Shown here in pieces: positions 50,695-58,423 of a DNA stretch of 64,000 nt (positions within the stretch are counted from its first letter, which is position 1; each line of letters begins with the position of its first letter). Under the pieces are notes generated by a model. It ran no database searches and was not told the DNA's origin. It saw nothing but the letters and a program-made list of their open reading frames with translations. A program made the position numbers and the translations under genes. Source of the stretch: Bacteroidota bacterium (GTDB lineage Bacteria; Bacteroidota; Bacteroidia; Chitinophagales; Saprospiraceae); the NCBI GenBank assembly GCA_016124585.1, contig WGNL01000035.1, forward strand, positions 1 to 64,000. Direction: 5' to 3'.

Positions 50695-52167
50695 TTAGTT
50701 CTTGTTCAAGTTTTGATATTTTTTTGGAATAAGCCGATAGTAATATTTGTTCAAATCCTCTTTTTCAAAAACCTTATGAAAAGGCGAAAAGAACACATCC
50801 TCCCTTCCCATTTTATCCTCAAACCATTGAAAATCAGGCAGAACTAGCAGCGTCTTCGCCGAGTCGGGGCTTTCGAGTGCAGTCAGGTGCATGGTGGTGA
50901 ACGGCACGCCCCAAGTCATCAGTACCGTGTCGAGCGGGGCTTGGTTTTCGGGAAGAAGGAAGCGGTTGCCGGGGTGGGCGACCTGTTTTTCAATCCAAGC
51001 GAACTGGCCAGCCACCGTGCGGTGGTTCCAGGCGATGGTGGCGAGGCGGAGGAGCAATATAGCACCCACCGTCGAGGCAAGCCCAACCCTAACAGGGTTC
51101 CGAAACCATGTTAGGGTTGGGCTTGCCTTGATGGTGGGCAGTACATCAAAGAAAAAAGGCGTCGCCACGAAAATGCTCAATGGCAGGTACGATACCTCGG
51201 AGTAAAATCGGTACTGCGCTTGCGGGTCGGCGATATTGTACAGCAGCAGGTAACCCAGCGAAAATGACCAGACCAGTGCTAGTCGCAGCCACGCTTTTTT
51301 CCGAAGATAAAAAATACTCACCACGCAGAGCAACAGCGGCCACATATAATAATAGTGTAGGCACCGCTCCGCAAAAACGAGGTTGGAGGGAATGCTCCAC
51401 AGTTTGGGGAAATATTGCTGGAGGTTCACGGCGAACTCGGCTTGCTTGGCAGCCTCGTACCAATTGGTAAAAAAAGCGGATTTGATGCCAGTCGCCACCA
51501 TGAAAATGCCGAGTAACAGTCCGTATCGCCAATGCCGCAGTTCCTTGTTTTTTATGAAGAAAAATAACCAAAGAAACACCGTGAAGATAATGCTCAATTT
51601 ATGCGAAAAACCTATCGTGGCTATGAGCGGGAGCAGGCAGACCCATTGCCAAGTTTTATTCAATGCCTCATTACGAAGCACGATTCCGAAGGCCAAAAGC
51701 AGCAGCGCTAAGCCCAAGTTGAACTCGCTTTGGATATGATAAAAGCCATCGTAGGTCATCAGCAACATCAGAGAAAGCAGCACCCAGCCGAGCGCATCGC
51801 ATCGCAAGTGCCGGACGAGCAGGTGCCAAATTGCAAAGTAAAAAAGGATGTAGGCCGCCGAGAATCCAATTGCCAGCGCCCAAAGCGGAGCACCTATTTT
51901 CATCAATAAAAACGGCATGACCTGCGGCACAGCAGTCACGAAACGATAGTGGTAAATCTGGATTTTTTGTTCGTTAATGAGGTTGAACAATTGGAATCCA
52001 GCGTCCATAAAGAAGGCCCGCTCACGGTAGAAGATGAGGGAAAGGAGGAGGAGAAGTGCCCATGTTGAATAACCTAGAAATTGGGGAATTGGGAAATTGG
52101 GAAATTGCGAGGTGCCCGAATTTCCCAATTTCCCAATTTCCCAATTTCCATTTTCAGCTGATGGCAT
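50695..52167 (-). CDS. Polytopic membrane protein, glycosyltransferase 39-like layout
   Basis: The product has about 10-11 membrane helices and a C-terminal soluble tail of ~110 residues (residues ~385-490). That is the layout of GT39/ArnT-like enzymes or of uncharacterised Bacteroidota membrane proteins. An acidic residue in the first loop ('FFMDAGFQLFNLINEQ') could be the catalytic Asp/Glu position, but no firm motif was found. The first ~32 residues (NGNWEIGKLGNSGTSQFPNF) are encoded by a palindromic repeat built of AATTGGGA units, so the true start may be further downstream. The gene overlaps the end of the S24 repressor gene by 14 bases. Confidence 0.6.
   Translation of the reverse strand: MPSAENGNWEIGKLGNSGTSQFPNFPIPQFLGYSTWALLLLLSLIFYRERAFFMDAGFQLFNLINEQKIQIYHYRFVTAVPQVMPFLLMKIGAPLWALAIGFSAAYILFYFAIWHLLVRHLRCDALGWVLLSLMLLMTYDGFYHIQSEFNLGLALLLLAFGIVLRNEALNKTWQWVCLLPLIATIGFSHKLSIIFTVFLWLFFFIKNKELRHWRYGLLLGIFMVATGIKSAFFTNWYEAAKQAEFAVNLQQYFPKLWSIPSNLVFAERCLHYYYMWPLLLCVVSIFYLRKKAWLRLALVWSFSLGYLLLYNIADPQAQYRFYSEVSYLPLSIFVATPFFFDVLPTIKASPTLTWFRNPVRVGLASTVGAILLLRLATIAWNHRTVAGQFAWIEKQVAHPGNRFLLPENQAPLDTVLMTWGVPFTTMHLTALESPDSAKTLLVLPDFQWFEDKMGREDVFFSPFHKVFEKEDLNKYYYRLIPKKYQNLNKN
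52077..52149. repeat. Palindrome of AATTGGGA units overlapping a gene start
   Basis: Left arm 52077-52107 (repeated GAAATTGGG units) and right arm 52118-52149 (repeated TTTCCCAA units) are inverted copies. The element lies between the end of the S24 repressor gene and the first membrane helix of the next gene. Related half-arms occur near 50104-50140 and 32372-32410. Confidence 0.75.
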
Positions 52168-52858
52168 AAGTTGTTAGTCGGCACTTCACCCGCAGCACCT
52201 GCCGGATGTCCTCCAAGTCAACTTCATAGGGTTTGTAAACATTGCCGTTGTCGGAGATGAGGCGGAGTTGGTTACCTTCCCGGAGCTGTTGTACTCGCTT
52301 GGCGACCACGACGTCCGTAACGACGACGTACACGTTGTTGTCCCGCATGGGGTCGCCCCGTTCGAGGGGTTCGCAGACGACAATGTCGCCGTTGGTAATG
52401 GTGGGGTACATGCTATCGCCCGTGATTTCGAAGGCGATGAGGTTGCCGTCGAGGTTGGGGATGGAAAACTTGGGCAGTTCAGCGAGGTAGCTGTTGTCGG
52501 AGTGCTCAAGGGCATAGCCGGCCATGGCTCGGTTGGGGACAAGCGTGATATTGAGGCGACCACCAAACTGCCGCTCATCGAGGGAACGGACGGGGATGGC
52601 GGTATCCGCTTGCCGCTTGAACATCTGATTGGAAAACCCAAACACGTAGTTGGCGTCCACGCCGTAAATTTCAAACAATTTGTGCAATTGTTCGACCGTG
52701 ATATTGCGGTCGCCTTTTAGAATACTGTTCACAACATGGTTGTAAGTACCCAATTGCTTCGCAATGTCCGATTTACCTTTAATCAAATTGTTTTTTTCCA
52801 AGGTTTCAAACACTTCGCTAAAGCGCTGATTCACAATGTTTTCTGAGAAAATTCCCAT
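52154..52858 (-). CDS. LexA-like repressor with XRE helix-turn-helix and S24 peptidase domain
   Basis: The 234-residue protein has an N-terminal XRE-type helix-turn-helix (~10-70: 'GKSDIAKQLGTYNHVVNSILKGDRNITVEQLHKLFEIYGVDANYVF' in part) and a C-terminal S24 self-cleavage domain. The Ser is in EITGDSMYPTI (~150) and the Lys in VVVAKRVQQL (~190). A possible self-cleavage Ala-Gly lies in NRAMAGYALEH (~110). Such regulators respond to DNA damage (RecA) or other signals by autoproteolysis. It is divergent from the glucosaminidase gene, and a perfect 10-bp inverted repeat in the shared region is the likely operator. Confidence 0.88.
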   Translation of the reverse strand: MGIFSENIVNQRFSEVFETLEKNNLIKGKSDIAKQLGTYNHVVNSILKGDRNITVEQLHKLFEIYGVDANYVFGFSNQMFKRQADTAIPVRSLDERQFGGRLNITLVPNRAMAGYALEHSDNSYLAELPKFSIPNLDGNLIAFEITGDSMYPTITNGDIVVCEPLERGDPMRDNNVYVVVTDVVVAKRVQQLREGNQLRLISDNGNVYKPYEVDLEDIRQVLRVKCRLTTYAIS

Positions 52859-52878
52859 GATTTATGAAAATAAATTAA

Positions 52879-52915
52879 AAAATGTTTTAAAAATGCTTGG
52901 AATAAAAAACATTTT
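52879..52915. promoter_or_regulatory. Inverted repeat, probable operator of the S24 repressor
   Basis: AAAATGTTTT (52879-52888) and AAAACATTTT (52906-52915) are perfect inverted copies separated by 17 bases. The spacer contains the -33 TTG (52897-52899) of the rightward promoter, so a bound dimer pair would block it. The repeat lies 21 bases upstream of the repressor's own start codon. Confidence 0.6.
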
Positions 52916-52928
52916 GTGTTTATATTTG
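52897..52928 (+). promoter_or_regulatory. Promoter of the glucosaminidase gene
   Basis: TTG (52897-52899), exactly 21 bases, then TATATTTG (52921-52928), a full match to the Bacteroidota consensus. The transcript would start near 52935, 75 bases before the ATG at 53010, which rules out the in-frame ATG at 52836. Confidence 0.75.
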
Positions 52929-53009
52929 CACCATCAGATTGCGCAAGCAACAAGGACGTGCAAAAAGAAGGCTCGCAAGATACAAATAGTTTTCAAAAAC
53001 AACTTAGCC

Positions 53010-53906
53010 ATGCGTACCAACCAACAAAAAAATTTCGATTCTGAATACGGTCATGCCCGTTACAGCAGTGACGGCGGCGTTACTTACAGCCATCACCAGC
53101 CTTTTTCACCAGGTGCGGCGGCAGTTTGGGTGCTGCGAAGATTGGCGCTGGTCATTGAGCGATTGTTCGTGATTGGGAAATATCAGTTTTATAAAAAAAC
53201 TGCTGTTGCGCCGAGCGCCATGCGGATGCCAGTGGCGAAAGTGGCCATTTTGGGAGCCTTTGCATTTTTTGTTTTCCGTAAGGATGCTAGTTTGGAAATG
53301 GGCATGGGTTCCCGCAAACGGGCCGAAATGGGTGGCCGACCAGTAGCCGAAACGGTTTCTTACGAAGAGCCAAAATCCACTAAAAAACTGTCGCCGTGGG
53401 GTGGCCTAACCTCCATTTTTGAATCAAAAGATTATTTCGCTGATGAGCCTGGCGACGATGCCGAGGCCAAGCGCACCAAGGAATACATTCGCCGCTTCAA
53501 GGACATTGCTGTGGCGGAATCAGAGCGCTACGGCATCCCAGCAAGCATTAAAATGGCACAGGGGATACTTGAAACCAATGCTGGGAGCAGCCAATTAGCG
53601 AAGAAAAACAACAACCATTTCGGTGTGAAATGCTTCAGCCGTACCTGCAAAAAAGGTCACTGCTCCAATTTCGGAGACGACAGCCACAAGGATTTTTTCA
53701 GAAAATATGGCAGCCCGTGGGAGAGCTGGCGGGCACACAGCAAAATGATAGTCAGTGGCAAATACAAGTCCCTACTCAAATACGGGAATGACTATGAGAA
53801 GTGGGCAGAGGGTTTGAAAAAACTTGGCTACGCCACCGCCAAGCACTATGATAAAACTTTGATTGACCTCATCGAGAAGTACCACTTAGATGAACTCGAC
53901 AAATAA
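53010..53906 (+). CDS. Membrane-anchored N-acetylglucosaminidase (GH73/FlgJ-like)
   Basis: The 298-residue protein starts at 53010. An N-terminal cytoplasmic part (~1-70) is followed by a weak hydrophobic segment (VAKVAILGAFAFFVF) and a linker. The C-terminal GH73 glucosaminidase domain (~155-298) has 'YGIPASIKMAQGILETNAGSSQLAKKNNNHFGVKC' (in part: MAQGILETNAGSSQLA, catalytic Glu in LETNAG) and 'WESWRAHSKMI'. It should cleave peptidoglycan between GlcNAc and MurNAc. The Cys-rich insertion CFSRTCKKGHC is typical of Bacteroidota members. The operator shared with the S24 repressor suggests stress- or damage-controlled wall turnover. A strong terminator follows at 54101. Confidence 0.87.
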   Translation: MRTNQQKNFDSEYGHARYSSDGGVTYSHHQPFSPGAAAVWVLRRLALVIERLFVIGKYQFYKKTAVAPSAMRMPVAKVAILGAFAFFVFRKDASLEMGMGSRKRAEMGGRPVAETVSYEEPKSTKKLSPWGGLTSIFESKDYFADEPGDDAEAKRTKEYIRRFKDIAVAESERYGIPASIKMAQGILETNAGSSQLAKKNNNHFGVKCFSRTCKKGHCSNFGDDSHKDFFRKYGSPWESWRAHSKMIVSGKYKSLLKYGNDYEKWAEGLKKLGYATAKHYDKTLIDLIEKYHLDELDK

Positions 53907-54100
53907 ATAGGTCTGCTGGTTGAGGTTTCAGGGAGGACCAGTGCGTGAAACACTCAACCAATCCCCTAAGCAAAAATTGAAAGAACTATCCTTGAACCAT
54001 AATCACCCGACTGTTCCGCGCTCTCACTATGGATGCCCCAATTAACCAGCCCCAAATCACCACGATATTTTAGTAGTTTTCTCATGTATGTTCTGGGTGC

Positions 54101-54139
54101 GACCGCCAGCTGTGAACGGCAGCTTGGCGGTCTTTTTTT
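54101..54139 (+). terminator. Terminator of the glucosaminidase gene
   Basis: GACCGCCAGCTG pairs with CAGCTTGGCGGTC (one bulge), followed by TTTTTTTG. It lies about 195 bases downstream of the stop codon. Confidence 0.8.
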
Positions 54140-54193
54140 GCCCCTGACCCCTAAAGGGGAACCTATGAACAAAAGAATCTGGTAAAAATCAGA

Positions 54194-54436
54194 CTACTTA
54201 TACCGCTCCGCAATGGCGTCAATTGCTTTGGCCAATTTGTGGTCACGATCGGTAACCGTTCCGCCTGCATCGTGGGTGTTCAGCTTAAAATTGACGGTGT
54301 TCCAAACATTTGACCAATCAGGATGATGGTTCATTTTTTCAGCGGCGAAAGCCACTTCGGTCATGAAGGCAAAGGCTTGGGTGAAATTTTTAAATTGGAA
54401 AGTAGCTTGGAGGGAATTGTCTTTTTCGGTCCACAT
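54194..54436 (-). CDS. phhB: Pterin-4a-carbinolamine dehydratase
   Basis: The 80-residue enzyme dehydrates 4a-hydroxytetrahydrobiopterin, recycling the cofactor of aromatic amino acid hydroxylases. The family core [20 protein letters not shown] (conserved His-His-Pro-Asp-Trp) and the end [20 protein letters not shown] are complete. It is slightly shorter than most relatives (about 95-110 residues) at the N-terminus. No phenylalanine hydroxylase gene is seen nearby. An ATTGTT-type palindrome (54460-54517) lies upstream. Confidence 0.92.
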   Translation of the reverse strand: MWTEKDNSLQATFQFKNFTQAFAFMTEVAFAAEKMNHHPDWSNVWNTVNFKLNTHDAGGTVTDRDHKLAKAIDAIAERYK

Positions 54437-54459
54437 GGTAGTGATTGCTAGATTGTTTT

Positions 54460-54517
54460 ATTGTTGAATTGTTCCGATGCGCAATTTAGAATCAATGCAG
54501 CAACGAAACAATTCAAC
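54460..54517. repeat. Intergenic palindrome, ATTGTT family
   Basis: TATTGTTGAATTGTTCCG on the left matches the reverse complement of CGAAACAATTCAACAATA on the right in 17 of 18 positions. The core TTGTTGAATTGTT resembles the element at 28247-28304. Confidence 0.7.
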
Positions 54518-54536
54518 AATATAGCAATTCAAACCA

Positions 54537-55151
54537 TCATTTGTTCTCCTCCGGTTGGGAAAGGATGAAATCCTCCAGAACGGCGTCAAGGATTGGGTCT
54601 TCACCTTCAATATAACCGTGCTTCAGGTCGTAGCCCCAGAATTTGCTGGCCGTGTTCCAGTAGCCAGCAGTCATGCCGCCTCGATATGTTTTTATAAGGT
54701 CGTAAAGCGGGGTATCAAGTTCACGTTCCACCATCTTTACCAAAATTTTACCTTGGGTTTTGGTCAAATTCTTCAACGGTTCCTCAAACTTGTCGTCAAG
54801 ATCTTTTTGCAAATGCTTGGCGTAGCGCTTCCGCTTTCCCTTCCGCATTTCATTGGTTTCCTCATTTAATTGGCGAAAAGTAGCAATTGCTTCTTTGGCG
54901 TAAGGATAAACGATAGCTGCATAGCGCAAATATTTACGGTAACGATTGTACTCGTCCACACTTTTAAATTTGCGTGGGGAAGTGAGCGAAACAGTAGTTA
55001 GCTCTTGGGCCACATATAAAGTGTCGCCATTTTTATCCAGCAGCAAAGTGAACAATTGGCCATTTATGGAAGCTGTGCCGATGCTGGTTTGCGCTGAGCC
55101 TAGTGTAGCCGCACAAATAAATAGCAAAATGACAATGCTTTTAATTTTCAT
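54537..55151 (-). CDS. DUF4294 family exported protein
   Basis: The ATG at 55151 begins a signal peptide (MKIKSIVILLFICAATLGSAQ), giving 204 residues; an upstream in-frame start at 55238 is not supported. The rest is the DUF4294 pattern of Bacteroidota: 'NGDTLYVAQELTTVSL', 'RKYLRYAAIVYPYAKEAIAT', 'LTKTQGKILVKMVERELD' and 'TYRGGMTAGYWNTASKFWGYDLKHGY' (in part). The conserved Tyr/Arg-rich helices suggest a protein-binding periplasmic role, but the function is unknown. Confidence 0.88.
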   Translation of the reverse strand: MKIKSIVILLFICAATLGSAQTSIGTASINGQLFTLLLDKNGDTLYVAQELTTVSLTSPRKFKSVDEYNRYRKYLRYAAIVYPYAKEAIATFRQLNEETNEMRKGKRKRYAKHLQKDLDDKFEEPLKNLTKTQGKILVKMVERELDTPLYDLIKTYRGGMTAGYWNTASKFWGYDLKHGYIEGEDPILDAVLEDFILSQPEENK

Positions 55152-55330
55152 GTATTGAGAATTTGGTGCAAAGTTAAGAGGCGGTTCAATTTGAGCATCA
55201 TTGATTATTTCAAATACTGGTCGCCAATTTTGATCCATCCAACACTAAGACGCAGAAACGCAGAAAATAGATGTTAAGGTATTGCAAAACTTGCCCCAAA
55301 GTTTTTCCAAAAAAGCTTTTCCAAAGAAAA

Positions 55331-55360
55331 AGCCTGCCTCGGAATGACACCGGGCAGGCT
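55331..55360 (-). terminator. Bidirectional-type terminator
   Basis: AGCCTGCC (55331-55338) pairs with GGCAGGCT (55353-55360). On the minus strand it is followed by TTTTTCTTTGG, about 25 bases past the stop of the gene ending at 55386; on the plus strand TCTTTTTTC follows, so it could act in both directions. Confidence 0.75.
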
Positions 55361-55385
55361 TCTTTTTTCTTCGTAAACAGGTCGG

Positions 55386-55616
55386 TTAATTACTTGCCTT
55401 TTTCAGGCGGTACTCATAGAGCTGTACAATTTTTGCCTGATGATCGGCCACTTTGTTGAGCAATTTCAGCTCTTGTTTAATGGCTTGATCCGCTTTTTCT
55501 TCCTTGCTCTTTCGCACAGATTTTAGTTGGCGGTTCAGGTCAAGAATTTTTTGGATGGTGGCTGTCAAAGAGTCCTTTGCATTGAACAGCCGCTGAATCA
55601 TTGAATGTTCATTCAT
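55386..55616 (-). CDS. Small coiled-coil protein of unknown function
   Basis: The 76-residue, highly charged helical protein (MNEHSMIQRLFNAKDSL..., 'LNRQLKSVRKSKEEKADQAI', ending EYRLKKASN) should form a coiled coil. No known family was recognised. It has a well-matched promoter (TTG 55710-55708, 21 bases, TATATTTG 55686-55679 on the minus strand) and a strong terminator, so it is probably a real, separately transcribed gene. Confidence 0.65.
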   Translation of the reverse strand: MNEHSMIQRLFNAKDSLTATIQKILDLNRQLKSVRKSKEEKADQAIKQELKLLNKVADHQAKIVQLYEYRLKKASN

Positions 55617-55678
55617 TCTTAACTGGTTTGGTATAGGCGAAAAAAATCAACATTTATTTCAAGGGAAGTAAGGTGTGA

Positions 55679-55710
55679 CAAATATAGTTTTTTGAAACTG
55701 AACTTTTCAA
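55679..55710 (-). promoter_or_regulatory. Promoter of the coiled-coil gene
   Basis: On the minus strand TTG (55710-55708), 21 bases and TATATTTG (55686-55679) match the Bacteroidota consensus exactly. The predicted start is near 55672, about 56 bases before the ATG. Confidence 0.75.
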
Positions 55711-55843
55711 ATTTATTGGTCATCAATTTTATAAAAAATGATGAGCAATATTATTACGTTTCTGGATAAATTGGGATGAGATATCACAGCTTGATAACTA
55801 ACTGAATTAACGAAAGGGGTATGTAAATGTTTGATGCTGAATG

Positions 55844-56332
55844 TTAATTCCCCAAGATTTTTTCCTCAATTTTAGTCGTTGAAAAACCCTCCACAAACGG
55901 AAGGCTATGAACTTCCCCACCTTCTCCTAATACTAGGTCGGCACCCACAATCTGAGACACTTCCCAGTCTCCCCCTTTTACCAATATATCCGGATGAATT
56001 GCTGAAATTAGTTCATACGGTGTCTCTTCCTCAAAGAGTACTACTGCATCCACACAAGCCAGTGAAGCCAACACATGCAGCCGACTTTGTTCATCTTGAA
56101 TGGGGCGTGTTGGCCCTTTCAATTTCCGCACTGATGCATCTGAATTAATGCCAATGATTAATCGATGGCCAAGATCACGGGCCTCGGCGAGGTAGTGGAC
56201 ATGCCCGAAATGTAGGATGTCAAAACAGCCGTTGGTGAAAACGATGCGCTCGCCTTGTGACCGCCAATGTTTGACCGTTTCAAGCGACTGCGAGAGGTCT
56301 TGAATTTTCGATTGAATTTTTTCGAAGAACAT
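55844..56332 (-). CDS. rfaE2: D-glycero-beta-D-manno-heptose 1-phosphate adenylyltransferase
   Basis: The 162-residue nucleotidyltransferase has 'IVFTNGCFDILHFGHVHYL' with the HxGH adenylyltransferase motif (~residues 33-46), 'IIGINSDASVRKLKGPTRP' and the C-terminal EGFSTTKIEEKI that fits the RfaE2/HldE-C family. It activates heptose-1-phosphate with ATP or makes a similar NDP-sugar precursor for lipopolysaccharide. In Bacteroidota it is usually a stand-alone gene, as here. The UPF0104 membrane protein gene lies 51 bases upstream on the same strand. Confidence 0.93.
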   Translation of the reverse strand: MFFEKIQSKIQDLSQSLETVKHWRSQGERIVFTNGCFDILHFGHVHYLAEARDLGHRLIIGINSDASVRKLKGPTRPIQDEQSRLHVLASLACVDAVVLFEEETPYELISAIHPDILVKGGDWEVSQIVGADLVLGEGGEVHSLPFVEGFSTTKIEEKILGN

Positions 56333-56383
56333 CAGGATGGAATAATTTACAAAATAGAATTTTCAACCCACAAAATAAGAAAA

Positions 56384-57457
56384 TCAGGCTTGAGTTGGCT
56401 GTGGGTGATAGCCCTTGTTGTAAATCGGTAAAATAAGAAGGGCCGCAATGCCGAGCAAGGAAGTCAACCCGATTTGAATTGTAAAGAAAATGATATTGGC
56501 GACCGAAAATGCATCATCGCCCCGAATCCCGTAGAAAGTGGTGAGAGAGGTGATGACCAAAAAATGGAAAGTGCCCATACCGCCTGGGGAGGGAATTACC
56601 ATGCCCAAAGTACCAAATGCGAAGACCGTTAATGCGGCCAACAAACCAAGATGGGCTGTGGGGCCGAACGCCTGAAATCCAAGCCACGTCATGACAAAGT
56701 ACATCACCCAAATATTCAGGCTGTGAAGCACGAACAGCCAAGGTTTGCGCAAATTGGCCACTGCTTTTATGCCTTCCCAAAAGCCTTTCACCATTCCGAA
56801 TATCTTTTGGAAAATGGCGGTTTGGGCCAGCCTCTTTCTTGCGAAAAACATACCGACGGCGCCAACCAACATAAATCCTAAAATCCACCATTTGGCAGGA
56901 TTTGATGTCTGAACCGTTTCTGGATTAGTGTTTTGCCCAATAAAATCATTGTAATTCAGCAACTTATCTCCTTCCAGCAAAACCGCCAGCAAGAAGACCA
57001 AACCAAGGCAAAGCACGTCCACCACCCGGTCAACGACGATGGTGCCCATCACCTTCTCAGGTGGCAGGTTTTCATATTTTGACAGGACGCCAGCACGTAC
57101 CACTTCCCCCATTCGGGGCAGACCAAGGTTGGCAAAATAGGCAACCAAAATACTCAAGTAGCCATTGAGGAAGCGGGGCCGGTAGCCCAAAGGCGCCAAC
57201 AACATTTGCCATTTTGCAGTCCGACTGTAATTACTAACTAGGAAAGCCAACGCAACCAATGCCATCCAACCAAAATTGGTGCTTTTGAAATCGTTGAAGA
57301 GTTTTTCCAAAAGGTTGCACTCAGCTCCAGGAATGCCACGCTGGGCACAATCGGCGAGGTAGGCTGTGTTTTGGCTACGATAAACCAAGTAAAGAATGAT
57401 GGCACCAATGCCAAGGAACAGCAGGAATTGGAAAATGCTCTTTACAAGTTTATTCAT
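56384..57457 (-). CDS. UPF0104/lysylphosphatidylglycerol synthase-like flippase domain protein
   Basis: The 357-residue membrane protein has about 8-9 helices and the UPF0104 pattern: 'NGYLSILVAYFANLGLPRMGEVVRAGVLSKYENLPPEKVMGTIVVDRVVDVLCL' (in part: NLGLPRMGEVVRAGVLSKYE, VVDRVVDVLCLGL). The C-terminal part has IPSPGGMGTFHFL. This family shares the membrane domain of MprF and is thought to move lipids or lipid-linked molecules. It lies nine bases downstream of panD, so the two are probably one operon with rfaE2. Confidence 0.9.
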   Translation of the reverse strand: MNKLVKSIFQFLLFLGIGAIILYLVYRSQNTAYLADCAQRGIPGAECNLLEKLFNDFKSTNFGWMALVALAFLVSNYSRTAKWQMLLAPLGYRPRFLNGYLSILVAYFANLGLPRMGEVVRAGVLSKYENLPPEKVMGTIVVDRVVDVLCLGLVFLLAVLLEGDKLLNYNDFIGQNTNPETVQTSNPAKWWILGFMLVGAVGMFFARKRLAQTAIFQKIFGMVKGFWEGIKAVANLRKPWLFVLHSLNIWVMYFVMTWLGFQAFGPTAHLGLLAALTVFAFGTLGMVIPSPGGMGTFHFLVITSLTTFYGIRGDDAFSVANIIFFTIQIGLTSLLGIAALLILPIYNKGYHPQPTQA

Positions 57458-57466
57458 AGGGCAAGC

Positions 57467-57817
57467 TTAGGCGGGCAGTCTGTTATTCTCATCTGGAAAA
57501 ACGGTGGCTGGCCTGAAATCTTTAGCCTCTTCTGGAGCCATCAGGGCGTAGGCGATGATGATAACGATGTCCCCGGGCTGGCATTTACGGGCAGCGGCGC
57601 CATTGAGGCAGATGACACCAGAGTTGCGCTCCCCACGGATAGCATAAGTCTCAATTCTCTCACCATTATTGTTGTTCACAATTTGCACTTTCTCGCCTTC
57701 CATGATATTGGCGGCTTCGAGCAATGCCTCATCAATGGTGATACTACCTACGTAGTTCAGGTTGGCTTCCGTGATTTTAGCCCGATGAATTTTTGATTTG
57801 AAGATGGTTAGAAACAT
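57467..57817 (-). CDS. panD: Aspartate 1-decarboxylase
   Basis: The 116-residue proenzyme makes beta-alanine for pantothenate and coenzyme A. The self-cleavage Gly-Ser is in [13 protein letters not shown] (Ser~25), the pyruvoyl-forming site. '[41 protein letters not shown]' is typical (in part: [18 protein letters not shown]). The length is normal. A TATTTTTG box (minus strand 57832-57825) ends only seven bases before the ATG, suggesting a very short mRNA leader. Confidence 0.96.
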   Translation of the reverse strand: MFLTIFKSKIHRAKITEANLNYVGSITIDEALLEAANIMEGEKVQIVNNNNGERIETYAIRGERNSGVICLNGAAARKCQPGDIVIIIAYALMAPEEAKDFRPATVFPDENNRLPA

Positions 57818-58423
57818 AGCGGCGCAAAAATAAGAAAATGCAGGGTTTGGCGCATTTTTTTGGACATCCTGACGAAATGCACCGGGAAAGTAACCCGTAA
57901 AGGCAGCACAAGTTCAATCGGACTTAAATGAACAATCTTGAAAAAAATGCCCTGATTTTTGGTGAATCAAGAATCTTACTGAGGCAAAATAAAGTCATGT
58001 CAAGATTTTTTCAGTAAGAACTTTTTTATCTATATTGCTGAAAATCAATTATTTGCAAATTATTTAAGAATAAATATTTATAAACTATTCAGTAGCGGCC
58101 TGATTTTTGGCAAATGGGTAGTATCGTTCGACTGTGAACGGTGACCCACTTAGCGGAGCGGCAAGAACAGCAAATTGTGCCGTCAAAATGATTTCGAATT
58201 CCGCTAGCACTTAAGCCCGTCTGAATCCCTTCCAAGGGCACTATTCCCACTAGTAAACAAGACTGAAGACTGACTTCTTGAAACCACAAGGTTTCTCTAA
58301 ATGGTAATTCTATACCCCTAATCCACATAGGCCCCCTTCTAATTAAAAGAAAAATGAAAAAAGGCAAAAACTACGAATTTGACTTAAGGGACTAAAACAA
58401 AAACGAACACAAACGAACACACT
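57818..58423. other. Non-coding divergent region between panD and the transglycosylase
   Basis: No supported gene lies in these 606 bases. A minus-strand frame at 58089-58367 has no codon bias or start signal and is left out. The right end, AT-rich with ACGAACACAAACGAACACAC just before the ATG at 58424, should hold the transglycosylase promoter. Confidence 0.45.

Noticed and set aside
52836-53009. Longer N-terminus for the glucosaminidase
   Set aside because: The extension crosses the operator and a consensus promoter, so it cannot be translated from that promoter.
58089-58367. Minus-strand 92-codon frame between panD and the transglycosylase
   Set aside because: No family resemblance, no promoter, unusual composition; treated as non-coding.
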